A stretch of 32,369 nucleotides of DNA from Oscillospiraceae bacterium. GTDB taxonomy: Bacteria > Bacillota > Clostridia > Oscillospirales > Ruminococcaceae. This document shows, piece after piece, positions 6,263 to 13,780 of this stretch. Both the position numbers and the translations under genes were made by a program. The notes beneath the pieces were generated by a model. It did not search any database. It was not told the origin of the DNA and was given only the letters and a program-made list of their open reading frames with translations. Location of the stretch: assembly GCA_017435045.1 (NCBI GenBank), contig JAFSFT010000042.1, forward strand, positions 1 to 32,369, read 5' to 3'. Numbering within the stretch: position 1 is the stretch's first letter; each line of letters begins with the position of its first letter.

Positions 6263-7514
6263 AAAGCTCCACCTCTATTCCGGCTTTTTTCATATCTTCA
6301 AAGAATGACGGATAACTTTTGGTGATGGCTTCACAGCCGTCAATTTCGCCGCCCAGCACCGACAGTGCAACAGCACAGGCCATTACAATACGGTGGTCTT
6401 TCCAGCCGTACAATGTCTCTGTAGGTACAGAGTATCCGTTATGGATAATCATCTCATTATCATCGGAAGTTATTGTACAGCCGAACTTTGCACATTCCCT
6501 TTCCATAGCCTGTATTCTGTCGCTTTCCTTAAGGCGAAGACGACCTGCATTGTATACGCGTGTTGTGCCGTTGCTGAATGCCGCAAGGGTACACAGTACA
6601 GGACCCAGGTCGGGACAGTTTTTAAGATCAATGTCTGCTGATGTCAGCTTTTCCGCACTGATGCGGTAAATACCATTCTGGTAAGCAACATCACATCCGA
6701 ATTGGGATAAAATCTCAAGAATCTGCTTGTCCCCCTGCAGACTTTCGGGGTCCATTCCATATATATCCACAGGACTGTTGATGGCACTGAGCACCCCGAA
6801 AAACGCAAACTGTGAGAAGTCGCCCTCCACAGTTTCGTCGTGGGCTTTGTACTTCTGTCCGCCTTTTATGTACAGTGTAAGGTCATCTTCCCAAGCAATT
6901 TCTATGCCGAATTTTGCCAGCATCTGTATTGTAAGGTCTATGTAGCTGCGGCTTTCAAATGGAGGAAGAATATGGATTTTTGAATTTTCCGCCAGCATTG
7001 GCAGAGTAAACAGCAAGCCGCTGATAAACTGACTGCTTACTCCTCCCGAAAGGGTGTATTCTCCGCTTGGCAATGCACCCTGAATTTCAATTTTTTCTTC
7101 ATCCTGAGCAAAGTGCAGACCTGCATTTTTAAAGATATCTTCGTAAATTTTCTGTGGACGCTTAAGCAGGCGGTTTTTGCCTGTAAAGGTCACCCGCCTG
7201 TTTGTAAGCGAAAACACAGGGATTAAAAACCGCAGTGTGGAGCCCGACTCGTTGCATTGGATAAGACTGTCCTGCAGGCTGTCAAAGTTCTTTATGCCCT
7301 GCACGGTTACAGTGCTTTCCCCGCAGATTATCTGTGCCCCAAGCTTTCTCATACATTCTATTGTTGTGGTTATATCCACCGAGTAGTCTATGTTGGATAT
7401 AACACTTTTGCCGTCGGCAAGGGAGGCACAGATTATGGCACGGTGAGCCATACTTTTGCTTGGAGGTATTTTTACGCTTCCGCCCGCCTTTGATGGTCTG
7501 ATTACAGCTTTCAT
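6255..7514 (-). CDS. aroA: 3-phosphoshikimate 1-carboxyvinyltransferase (EPSP synthase)
   Basis: AroA transfers the enolpyruvyl group of PEP to shikimate-3-phosphate, the sixth shikimate step. At 419 aa it has normal length. The substrate-binding N-terminus is PPSKSMAHRA (Lys20, Arg25), the PEP loop is NESGSTLRF (88-96) and the C-terminal GRLRLKESDRIQAM and GWKDHRIVMA motifs are intact. In the PEP loop the residues equivalent to E. coli Thr97 and Pro101 appear to be Ser and Phe, as in other clostridial-type enzymes. That may lower glyphosate sensitivity, but this is inference. The upstream gap of 133 bp contains a strong hairpin, so expression relative to the DAHP synthases may be adjusted. 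The ribosome binding site is weak (AAAAGAGA). Confidence 0.94.
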   Translation of the reverse strand: MKAVIRPSKAGGSVKIPPSKSMAHRAIICASLADGKSVISNIDYSVDITTTIECMRKLGAQIICGESTVTVQGIKNFDSLQDSLIQCNESGSTLRFLIPVFSLTNRRVTFTGKNRLLKRPQKIYEDIFKNAGLHFAQDEEKIEIQGALPSGEYTLSGGVSSQFISGLLFTLPMLAENSKIHILPPFESRSYIDLTIQMLAKFGIEIAWEDDLTLYIKGGQKYKAHDETVEGDFSQFAFFGVLSAINSPVDIYGMDPESLQGDKQILEILSQFGCDVAYQNGIYRISAEKLTSADIDLKNCPDLGPVLCTLAAFSNGTTRVYNAGRLRLKESDRIQAMERECAKFGCTITSDDNEMIIHNGYSVPTETLYGWKDHRIVMACAVALSVLGGEIDGCEAITKSYPSFFEDMKKAGIEVELYD

Positions 7515-7563
7515 AGCTTATAATTCTCTTTTCTTTTTATTTGAGACAAAACATTAAACAGCA

Positions 7564-7600
7564 AAAGGGAGCAGATAACTGTGCACGTTATCTCCCCTTT
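7564..7600 (-). other. Intra-operon hairpin between DAHP synthase and aroA
   Basis: AAAGGGA-GC-AGATAAC and GTTATCT-CC-CCTTT form a long imperfect stem around TGTGCA. On the minus strand the stem is followed by only an interrupted U-tract (TTTTGCTGTTT). It could be a leaky terminator, an mRNA-stabilising 3' end or a processing site. Confidence 0.5.
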
Positions 7601-7647
7601 GTCTGCTGTGCCGCCTTTAAGCAGCACTGTTCTGAACAATATTTTTA

Positions 7648-8667
7648 CTATAAATCTCTGCCTATAACCTGTGCAATTTTTCGTGCCTTTTCGATAAGCT
7701 GTGCAAATTTATCAGGTTTCAGACACTGTGCACCGTCACTCCAGGCACATTCAGGCTGTTCGTGAACCTCGATAATAAGGCCGTCTGCACCTGCTGCAAC
7801 CGCTGCAAGGGACATTTTTTCGATGTATTTCCAGTTGCCTGTTGCGTGGGACGGGTCGATGATAATTGGCAGATGGGTACGTTCCTTGATAATTGGAATA
7901 ACCGAAAGGTCAAGGGTGTTTCTGGTATATTTTTCAAAGGTACGGATACCTCTTTCACAGAGAATAACCTTTTCGTTACCGTTTGCCATAATGTATTCGG
8001 CAGACATAATCCACTCTTCAATTGTGTTTGCAAGACCACGCTTTAAAAGGATTGGCTTTGTTGTACGCTTGCCCACAGCCTTCAGGAGTGTAAAGTTCTG
8101 CATATTGCGGGCACCAATCTGGATGATGTCCACATACTTTTCAAATTCGTCAATCTGGTCGGAATCCATAAGCTCACTTACAATAGGCAGGCCTGTGCGG
8201 TTGCGTGCCTCCACCATATCCAGAATACCCTCGGTTTCAAGGCCCTGAAAAGCATAAGGGGAGGTACGGGGCTTGTACGCACCGCCACGGAGCATAACCG
8301 CACCTGCTTCCTTTACCTTTTCGGCAAGGGAGCATATGTGGTCCATACCCTCAACAGAGCAGGGACCGCCGATAATAACGATTTTTTCATTTCCGCCGAT
8401 TTTTATACCGTTTACATCTATGATGGTATCTTCCGGATGGAATGCACGGTTTGCCTTTTTGTAAGGGGCCGCAATACGTGTAACATTTTCAACGATGGAA
8501 TTGGCTTTTATCTGTCTTTCATCAAGGTTGATTGTATCGCCGATAAGTCCGATAAGATGGTGGTTTTCGCCCACAGAATCGTGTACCTGAAAACCCTGTG
8601 CTTTAAAATCGGAAATAAGCTGTTCTATCTGTGCCGCATCGGCTGTTCTTTTTAATGTAATAATCAT
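7648..8667 (-). CDS. aroF: 3-deoxy-7-phosphoheptulonate synthase, type I-beta (promoter-distal copy)
   Basis: DAHP synthase condenses PEP with erythrose-4-phosphate to start the shikimate pathway. The 339-aa chain has an N-terminal ferredoxin-like regulatory domain (about 1-70, IITLKRTADAAQIEQLI), followed by the TIM barrel. Signature elements are IIGGPCSVEG, LRGGAYKPRTSPYAFQG, LLKRGL, LCERGIRTFEKYTRNTLDLS and IIDPSHATGNW. These provide the metal-binding Cys, His and acidic residues and the phosphate-binding Arg/Lys. It is adjacent and clearly paralogous to the next DAHP synthase, suggesting tandem duplication and different feedback specificity. It sits 119 bp downstream of its paralogue. The ribosome binding site is poor (AGGA at 11 nt). 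Confidence 0.94.
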   Translation of the reverse strand: MIITLKRTADAAQIEQLISDFKAQGFQVHDSVGENHHLIGLIGDTINLDERQIKANSIVENVTRIAAPYKKANRAFHPEDTIIDVNGIKIGGNEKIVIIGGPCSVEGMDHICSLAEKVKEAGAVMLRGGAYKPRTSPYAFQGLETEGILDMVEARNRTGLPIVSELMDSDQIDEFEKYVDIIQIGARNMQNFTLLKAVGKRTTKPILLKRGLANTIEEWIMSAEYIMANGNEKVILCERGIRTFEKYTRNTLDLSVIPIIKERTHLPIIIDPSHATGNWKYIEKMSLAAVAAGADGLIIEVHEQPECAWSDGAQCLKPDKFAQLIEKARKIAQVIGRDL

Positions 8668-8729
8668 ATATATTAATTCCTGACTTATGTTTTAAACTGT
8701 TTTATGGATTGAAATGCTGTTTTAAAGCA

Positions 8730-8760
8730 CCGTACCTATATTATTGTACTGATATTACGG
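8730..8760. other. Weak dyad between the two DAHP synthase genes
   Basis: CCGTA...TACGG arms with partly matching ATAT inner blocks lie in the 119-bp gap. It could be a weak stem-loop or binding site. No terminator-type U run or confident promoter was seen here. Confidence 0.2.
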
Positions 8761-8786
8761 AACATAATTTTAAACACAGCTGCATT

Positions 8787-9803
8787 TTATAAATCTCTGC
8801 CTACAACGTTGGCAATAACCCTTGCCTTGTCAATCATTTCCTTAAACTTTTTAGGCTTGAGGCTCTGTGCACCGTCGCTCCATGCTTCCTCCGGATTTGG
8901 GTGCACCTCTACGATAAGTCCGTCTGCACCCGCTGCGATAGCTGCAAGAGACATACTTTCCACAAGCTCCCAGTTGCCTGTTGCGTGGGACGGGTCGATG
9001 ATAATTGGCAGATGTGTCTTTTTCTTTACAATAGGCACAACCGACAAATCCAGAGTATTTCTTGTGTATTTTTCAAAGGTACGGATACCTCTTTCGCAGA
9101 GGATAACATTTTCGTTGCCGCCTGCCATGATGTATTCCGCACTCATAAGCCATTCTTCGATAGTATTGGAAAGACCGCGTTTCAAAAGGATTGGCTTGTT
9201 GATTTTGCCCAGAGCCTTAAGCAGGTCAAAGTTCTGCATATTTCTTGCACCAACCTGCAGCAGGTCCACGTGTTCCACAAATTCGTCAATTTTGTCTGCA
9301 GACATAATTTCGCTTACAATCGGCATACCTGTGCGTTTTCTGGCTTCCGCCATTGCAAGGATGCCCTCGGTGCCCATACCCTGAAATGCATAAGGAGAAG
9401 TTCTTGGTTTGTAAGCACCGCCGCGGAGCATACAGCCGCCTGCCGCCTTTACCTCCTCGGCTACAGAACAGACCATATCAAGCCCTTCTACCGAGCAGGG
9501 ACCGCCGATAACGACAATTTTTTCCTTGCCGCCTACTTTGATGCCGCCCACGTCCACAATTGTGTCTTCAGGATGGAAAAAGCGGTTTACCTTTTTATAA
9601 GGTGCTGCAACACGGGTTACATTTTCCACCCATGGGTTTGACATAAGCCTTTTTTCGTCCACAACGTGGGTGTCGCCTACAATGCCAAATACATTGTAGT
9701 TTGCACCGTGAATGATGTTCACCTGCAGGCCCTGACTTTCAAATGAATGTACTATCTTGTCAACCTCAGACTGCGGTGCGTCTTTTTTACAGGTTATAAT
9801 CAT
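8787..9803 (-). CDS. aroF: 3-deoxy-7-phosphoheptulonate synthase, type I-beta (promoter-proximal copy)
   Basis: This is the second DAHP synthase (338 aa). It has the same layout as its neighbour: an N-terminal ferredoxin-like domain (IITCKKDAPQSEVDKIV), then the barrel with VIGGPCSVEG, LRGGAYKPRTSPYAFQG, LCERGIRTFEKYTRNTLDLS and IIDPSHATGNW. The two copies agree closely in the barrel and diverge mostly in the N-terminal domain and mid-barrel helices, as expected if the regulatory ligands differ. Its ATG overlaps the stop of aroQ (ATGA, 9800-9803), and GGGAGAG precedes it, so translation is coupled. Which copy responds to Phe, Tyr or chorismate/prephenate cannot be read from the sequence. Confidence 0.94.
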   Translation of the reverse strand: MIITCKKDAPQSEVDKIVHSFESQGLQVNIIHGANYNVFGIVGDTHVVDEKRLMSNPWVENVTRVAAPYKKVNRFFHPEDTIVDVGGIKVGGKEKIVVIGGPCSVEGLDMVCSVAEEVKAAGGCMLRGGAYKPRTSPYAFQGMGTEGILAMAEARKRTGMPIVSEIMSADKIDEFVEHVDLLQVGARNMQNFDLLKALGKINKPILLKRGLSNTIEEWLMSAEYIMAGGNENVILCERGIRTFEKYTRNTLDLSVVPIVKKKTHLPIIIDPSHATGNWELVESMSLAAIAAGADGLIVEVHPNPEEAWSDGAQSLKPKKFKEMIDKARVIANVVGRDL

Positions 9804-10240
9804 AATTTATACTCTCCCTTTGCCAATGATTCTATGGCCATTACATAGCCGTTTATACCCTGACCTGTTATTGTTCTGTAACAGGCCTGTCTTATATACG
9901 ATATCTGGCGGAAGTCCTCTCTGTCCTCAACTTTGGAGATATGCACCTCCACTGTCGGAATGGAAACCGCCTTTACTGCATCCAGAATTGCCACCGAGGT
10001 GTGGGTATATGCGCCCGGATTGATAACTATACCGTCCACGCCGTTAAAATATGCCCACTGGATTTTGTCCACAAGGTCCCCCTCGTGGTTGGACTGATAG
10101 CATTCAATATCCACTCCAAGCTTTTCTCCTGTATTTCTGCAGGTTTCAATAAGTGTGTCAAAATTTTCGCTGCCGTAGATATGTTTTTCCCTTATGCCCA
10201 GCATATTGATGTTGGGCCCGTTAATAACCAGTATTTTCAT
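9800..10240 (-). CDS. aroQ: 3-dehydroquinate dehydratase, type II
   Basis: AroQ removes water from 3-dehydroquinate to give 3-dehydroshikimate (third shikimate step). Type II enzymes are about 145-150 aa dodecamers. From the chosen start this is 146 aa, beginning MKILVINGPNINMLG. The catalytic-loop Arg and Tyr lie in IREKHIYG, the imidazole in NPGAYTHTSVAI, and the substrate-binding stretch is VEVHISKVEDREDFRQ. A longer reading frame to 10303 exists, but its extra 21 residues look like read-through of the upstream gene in another frame. GGAGG lies just before 10240, inside the end of aroE-aroK, which it overlaps by 20 bp. Confidence 0.93.
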   Translation of the reverse strand: MKILVINGPNINMLGIREKHIYGSENFDTLIETCRNTGEKLGVDIECYQSNHEGDLVDKIQWAYFNGVDGIVINPGAYTHTSVAILDAVKAVSIPTVEVHISKVEDREDFRQISYIRQACYRTITGQGINGYVMAIESLAKGEYKL

Positions 10241-11465
10241 TCCATACCTCCAGCAGTTTTTCCAGTGCGGTGTTGAAGTGGCCGTTGTTTTCCACCACAG
10301 CATCGCTGTATTTTTTGTACAGAGGCTCCCGCTCCTGCTTTAATTTTTTAATTGTCTGTGCATCCTTCGACAGCGGTCTGTCCCCGCCGATTGCCAGTTT
10401 TTCCAGTCTGCGGTCGATATACACCACAAAACCATTAAGGCTTAAAGCGTGCATATTTATCTCGTTTTTTACAATGCCTCCGCCACAGCTGATAACCGTA
10501 TGGTTGCGTTTTGCCGTTTCTGTGGCAACTTCTGTTTCAATCTGACGGAAACCGCCTTCGCCGATTTCTTCAAAAATCTGCGGAATTTCTTTGCCCGCCG
10601 CTTTCACAATCTCGGCATCAAGGTCAACAAAATCCATTCCCAGCTTTTTTGCAAGTTTTCTGCCAAGGCTTGTCTTGCCGCAGCTTGGCATACCGATAAG
10701 TACAATATTCTGCTTGTCGTGATACAGCTGTGCGGTGATTTTCTTTATAACCGAATGGTCCGCTGCTTTATCCGTAAAAAACTCCACAGCGGAAACCGCC
10801 TGTCCGACAAGCATTTCAAGACCCGCAATATAGGGTATTTCCTTTTTCTTTGCCTGATAGCAGAGGCTGGTCATAAGCGGATTGTATACCACATCTATAA
10901 CACCTTTGCAGTCAGGAAAATCGTCAAGATTCACAATTGATGACATTATATCCGGCAGCATACCCACACTGGTTGTGTTGATGATAAATTCTGTATCACT
11001 GCGTTCCTTCATCTGATTGTAGGTTATAAAAGGCTCGCCTTTATTTCTTGCCACACGGATTATTTCTTTTGCACCAAGAGAAGCACACACTGCAAAAGCA
11101 GTTTTACTGGTGCCGCCCGAACCGCAGATGGCTACAGTCTTGCCCTTTATATCAAAATGGTTTTCAATCATCCATTTTAATCCGTCAAAGTCGGTGTTTG
11201 TTGCATAAAGCTTGCCGTCTGCATTCTTTATTGCGTTTACCGCACCGATTTTCTTTGCCTTTTCGTCGATAAAGTCACAGTACGGCATAACCATCTCCTT
11301 GTAGGGAATGGTTACATTGATTGCATCAAAAGCCTTGTTTTCCATAAAAACAGGAAATTCCTCACGGGTTAAAGGCATTATATCGTAAGTGTAATCCGCA
11401 ATCTGCTCGTGTATCGGTTTGGAAAAACTGTGCCCCAGTTTTTCGCCTATAAGTCCAACCTTCAT
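10221..11465 (-). CDS. aroEK: Fused shikimate dehydrogenase-shikimate kinase
   Basis: One 414-aa chain carries two consecutive shikimate-pathway enzymes. Residues 1-250 are AroE: GHSFSKP (11-17) binds shikimate, Lys56 in TIPYKEMV and Asp92 in NTDFDG form the catalytic pair, GSGGTSKTA (115-123) is the NADP+ Rossmann loop, and GLEMLVGQA (215-223) closes the site. Residues 251-414 are AroK: the P-loop is GMPSCGKTS (258-266), DLD (281-283) positions shikimate and Mg, GGG is at 328-330 and the lid contains GGDRPL with Arg363. Both halves look complete. The linker is short (about 245-252). The ATG at 11465 overlaps the aroC stop (ATGA), with AAAGGTGG upstream. An in-frame start 4 codons earlier is less likely. 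Fusion should channel shikimate to shikimate-3-phosphate. Confidence 0.94.
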   Translation of the reverse strand: MKVGLIGEKLGHSFSKPIHEQIADYTYDIMPLTREEFPVFMENKAFDAINVTIPYKEMVMPYCDFIDEKAKKIGAVNAIKNADGKLYATNTDFDGLKWMIENHFDIKGKTVAICGSGGTSKTAFAVCASLGAKEIIRVARNKGEPFITYNQMKERSDTEFIINTTSVGMLPDIMSSIVNLDDFPDCKGVIDVVYNPLMTSLCYQAKKKEIPYIAGLEMLVGQAVSAVEFFTDKAADHSVIKKITAQLYHDKQNIVLIGMPSCGKTSLGRKLAKKLGMDFVDLDAEIVKAAGKEIPQIFEEIGEGGFRQIETEVATETAKRNHTVISCGGGIVKNEINMHALSLNGFVVYIDRRLEKLAIGGDRPLSKDAQTIKKLKQEREPLYKKYSDAVVENNGHFNTALEKLLEVWNENTGY

Positions 11466-12547
11466 TCGCAAAGCCACCTTTCGCCATAACGCTGTACCAG
11501 CAAATCCAGCAGTGCCAGTGCTGTCATGCTGTCCACAACAACCCTTGCACGATGGAAAATTGCAGGGTCGTGACGTCCCTTTAAGCTGAGGGAAGCATCT
11601 TCCATTGTTTCAAGATTTACAGTATCCTGCTGTCTGAAAATCGACGGAGTCGGCTTTACCGCAACACGGAAAATCATAGGCATACCATTGGATATACCGC
11701 CGTTGATGCCGCCGTTGTTGTTGGTTTTTGTTACCACTTTGCCGTTTTTCATCTCAAAGGCATCGTTTGCCTCGCTGCCAAGACAGTCGGCAAAGCCGAA
11801 GCCAAGGCCGAATTCCACGCCTTTTACTCCGCCGATGGAGAACAGGTAGCTGCTGAGCACGCTTTCTATGGAGCTGAAATATGGCTCGCCAACTCCTGCA
11901 GGCATCCCCAGCACACAGGTTTCCAGCAGGCCGCCCACGCTGTCGCAGTCTGCACCGGTTTTTTCTATATGCTGCTGCATCTGTATACCTGCAGCTTTGT
12001 CCAGTGTTGCAAAGTATTCCGAGTTGCAGATGGCGATATCCTCTGCATAGTCTGCAAACTCTCTGTCAGAAATATGCTGACATTTTTTTATATGTGTACC
12101 AATTGTTATCCCTTTTTTGGCAAGGATACTGATGGCTATTGCCCCTGCCGCAACGATGGGTGCAGTAAGACGTCCCGAAAAATGTCCGCCGCCGCGATAA
12201 TCCTCAAAACCTGCATACTTTATATGGGCTGCATAATCTGCGTGGCCCGGACGTGGCAGCTGTGGCTGATAGTCACCGCTGCACTGGTTTTTATTCTCTA
12301 TGGTTATATGTATGGGAGTGCCTGTGGAAAAGCCGTTAAACACACCGCTGGTAATTACAAAATCGTCCGTTTCCCTGCGCTGTGTGGAGATTTTACCCTT
12401 TGGCTTGCGCTTGTCCAGCTGGCTCTGAATAAAATCTGTATCTATCTTTATCCCTGCAGGCAGGCCGTCCATAACAATGCCGATGGCGGCACCGTGACTT
12501 TCGCCATAGAGAGATACTGTAATATTTTTACCTGTTACGCTTTTCAT
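11462..12547 (-). CDS. aroC: Chorismate synthase
   Basis: AroC eliminates phosphate from EPSP to give chorismate, using reduced FMN. The 361-aa length is typical. N-terminal GESHGAAIG contains the conserved His18, GGGHFSGRLTA holds the second active-site histidine, and GGISNGMPM and RHDPAIFHRA are the FMN/phosphate-binding signatures. No flavin-reductase domain is attached, so it is a monofunctional enzyme dependent on cellular reduced flavin, as suits an anaerobe. The start lies 3 bp after the aroB stop, with CGGGAG inside the end of aroB. Its stop overlaps the aroE-aroK start. Confidence 0.96.
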   Translation of the reverse strand: MKSVTGKNITVSLYGESHGAAIGIVMDGLPAGIKIDTDFIQSQLDKRKPKGKISTQRRETDDFVITSGVFNGFSTGTPIHITIENKNQCSGDYQPQLPRPGHADYAAHIKYAGFEDYRGGGHFSGRLTAPIVAAGAIAISILAKKGITIGTHIKKCQHISDREFADYAEDIAICNSEYFATLDKAAGIQMQQHIEKTGADCDSVGGLLETCVLGMPAGVGEPYFSSIESVLSSYLFSIGGVKGVEFGLGFGFADCLGSEANDAFEMKNGKVVTKTNNNGGINGGISNGMPMIFRVAVKPTPSIFRQQDTVNLETMEDASLSLKGRHDPAIFHRARVVVDSMTALALLDLLVQRYGERWLCE

Positions 12548-12550
12548 GGC

Positions 12551-13570
12551 TTAACTCCCGAAATATTTTCTCATTTCTTCTATATCTGTTTTTTCGATAT
12601 ATGCCTGACCTATGCAGTCCACCTTAACTATATCTATAGTGCTGCCGCTGGCCTTTTTGTCGTTCTTCATAAATTCAATGCATTTATCCGTATCAAGGTC
12701 GGTTACAAATGGAATACGCATCTTTTCAAGGATATCGGCAAGGTCTTTTTTTATCTCCTCATTCTCCTCAATCATAATCATACCGTTTGCCACACATTCT
12801 CCGTGGTAGTAATCCTTTAAGTTATAAAGGCTTTCGATGGCATGACCGATTGTATGGCCGAAGTTAAGGATTTTACGCAGATTCTGCTCCTTTTCATCCT
12901 GCTGCACTACATCCCGCTTCATAAGCAGGCTGCGGGTGATAATTTCTTCAAGATAAGGGCTGTTTACATCCAGTTCTTCTGCGTGTGCTTTAAACAGGGA
13001 GAACAGCTCCGCATCTCTGATACACCCTGCCTTGAGTGCCTCCACAAGTCCGTTGTAAAAATGGCGTTTTTCAAGGGTTTTAAGGGTATCTGTATCCACA
13101 AAAACCGCTTCGGGATGGTAAAAATTGCCCACGCAGTTTTTAATGCCGTTCATATTTATTGCCACCTTGCCGCCGATGGAGGAATCTATCTGTGCAAGTG
13201 TGCTTGTTGGAATGGATACAAAGCGGCAGCCACGCTTATAGGTGGAAGCCACAAAGCCTGCAAGGTCACCTACAACACCGCCGCCGAGTGCGATGATAAA
13301 GTCTTTGCGGGAAAAACCATTTTCCAGCAGGTTTGCCAGCAGGTCGCCGTATACCTCAAAGCTTTTTGCCTTTTCCCCCTGAGGAACTTCGGCAAGTATT
13401 GCCCCGTCAAACTGGCTTAGAACAGCTTCTTTAAGGCTGTCCGGTATATTGTCATCGGAAACCACCATAACCCTGCCGTTAAAATCCATATAATCCTTAA
13501 GGTGAGTATGGCAGCCTTTTTGTATGATTACACGGCTTTGTGCATCGGTAAGCTTAACTGTAAATTCCAT
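12551..13570 (-). CDS. aroB: 3-dehydroquinate synthase
   Basis: AroB cyclises DAHP to 3-dehydroquinate using NAD+ and a divalent metal. At 339 aa it is a normal stand-alone enzyme. The NAD/metal region reads GGGVVGDLAGFVASTYKRG and PTSTLAQIDSSIGGKVAIN. The metal-binding glutamate lies near GLVEALKAG, and the histidines are in NFGHTIGHAIE and YYHGECVANGM. It is the first gene of the minus-strand aromatic operon and has a strong GGGAGGAG site. Upstream lies a TATAAT box with an adjoining palindrome, diverging from pheA. Confidence 0.96.
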   Translation of the reverse strand: MEFTVKLTDAQSRVIIQKGCHTHLKDYMDFNGRVMVVSDDNIPDSLKEAVLSQFDGAILAEVPQGEKAKSFEVYGDLLANLLENGFSRKDFIIALGGGVVGDLAGFVASTYKRGCRFVSIPTSTLAQIDSSIGGKVAINMNGIKNCVGNFYHPEAVFVDTDTLKTLEKRHFYNGLVEALKAGCIRDAELFSLFKAHAEELDVNSPYLEEIITRSLLMKRDVVQQDEKEQNLRKILNFGHTIGHAIESLYNLKDYYHGECVANGMIMIEENEEIKKDLADILEKMRIPFVTDLDTDKCIEFMKNDKKASGSTIDIVKVDCIGQAYIEKTDIEEMRKYFGS

Positions 13571-13602
13571 AATCTCCTCCCTTAATATACCTGTTGCGAA
13601 AT

Positions 13603-13616
13603 GGGTATATTTACCC
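13603..13616. promoter_or_regulatory. Palindrome overlapping the aroB transcription start
   Basis: GGGTATATTTACCC, extendable on both sides to AATAGGGTA...TACCCATT with one bulge, lies directly after the aroB -10 box and covers the expected start of transcription. This is a classic place for a repressor. The regulator is unknown. Confidence 0.4.
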
Positions 13617-13617
13617 T

Positions 13618-13623
13618 ATTATA
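13618..13623 (-). promoter_or_regulatory. -10 box of the aroB operon
   Basis: There is a perfect TATAAT on the minus strand 48 bp before the aroB start codon. The -35 region at 16-18 bp is A-rich and poor, which suggests an activator or weak basal use. Confidence 0.45.
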
Positions 13624-13712
13624 TTTTCTAATTGTAACTTTTTTTATAATTCAAATCAATGGACTATTGTCCCTTTTGAGAATTTTTTGCAATAATTTTT
13701 TCGCAAAAACAT

Positions 13713-13741
13713 TTAACATTTACCCTTATCTGTGCTATACT
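13713..13741 (+). promoter_or_regulatory. pheA promoter
   Basis: TTAACA (13713-13718), a 17-bp spacer and TATACT (13736-13741) with an extended TGC in front. It is a strong housekeeping-type promoter 40 bp before the pheA start codon. Confidence 0.75.
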
Positions 13742-13780
13742 TTTATATATTTATACTTACGGTTAAAAGAGGTGTGGTTT

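Noticed and set aside
13601-13780. A hydrophobic N-terminal extension of pheA (60 codons)
   Set aside because: The stretch contains the pheA promoter and the aroB control region. The ATG at 13781 has the ribosome binding site and begins the chorismate mutase domain.
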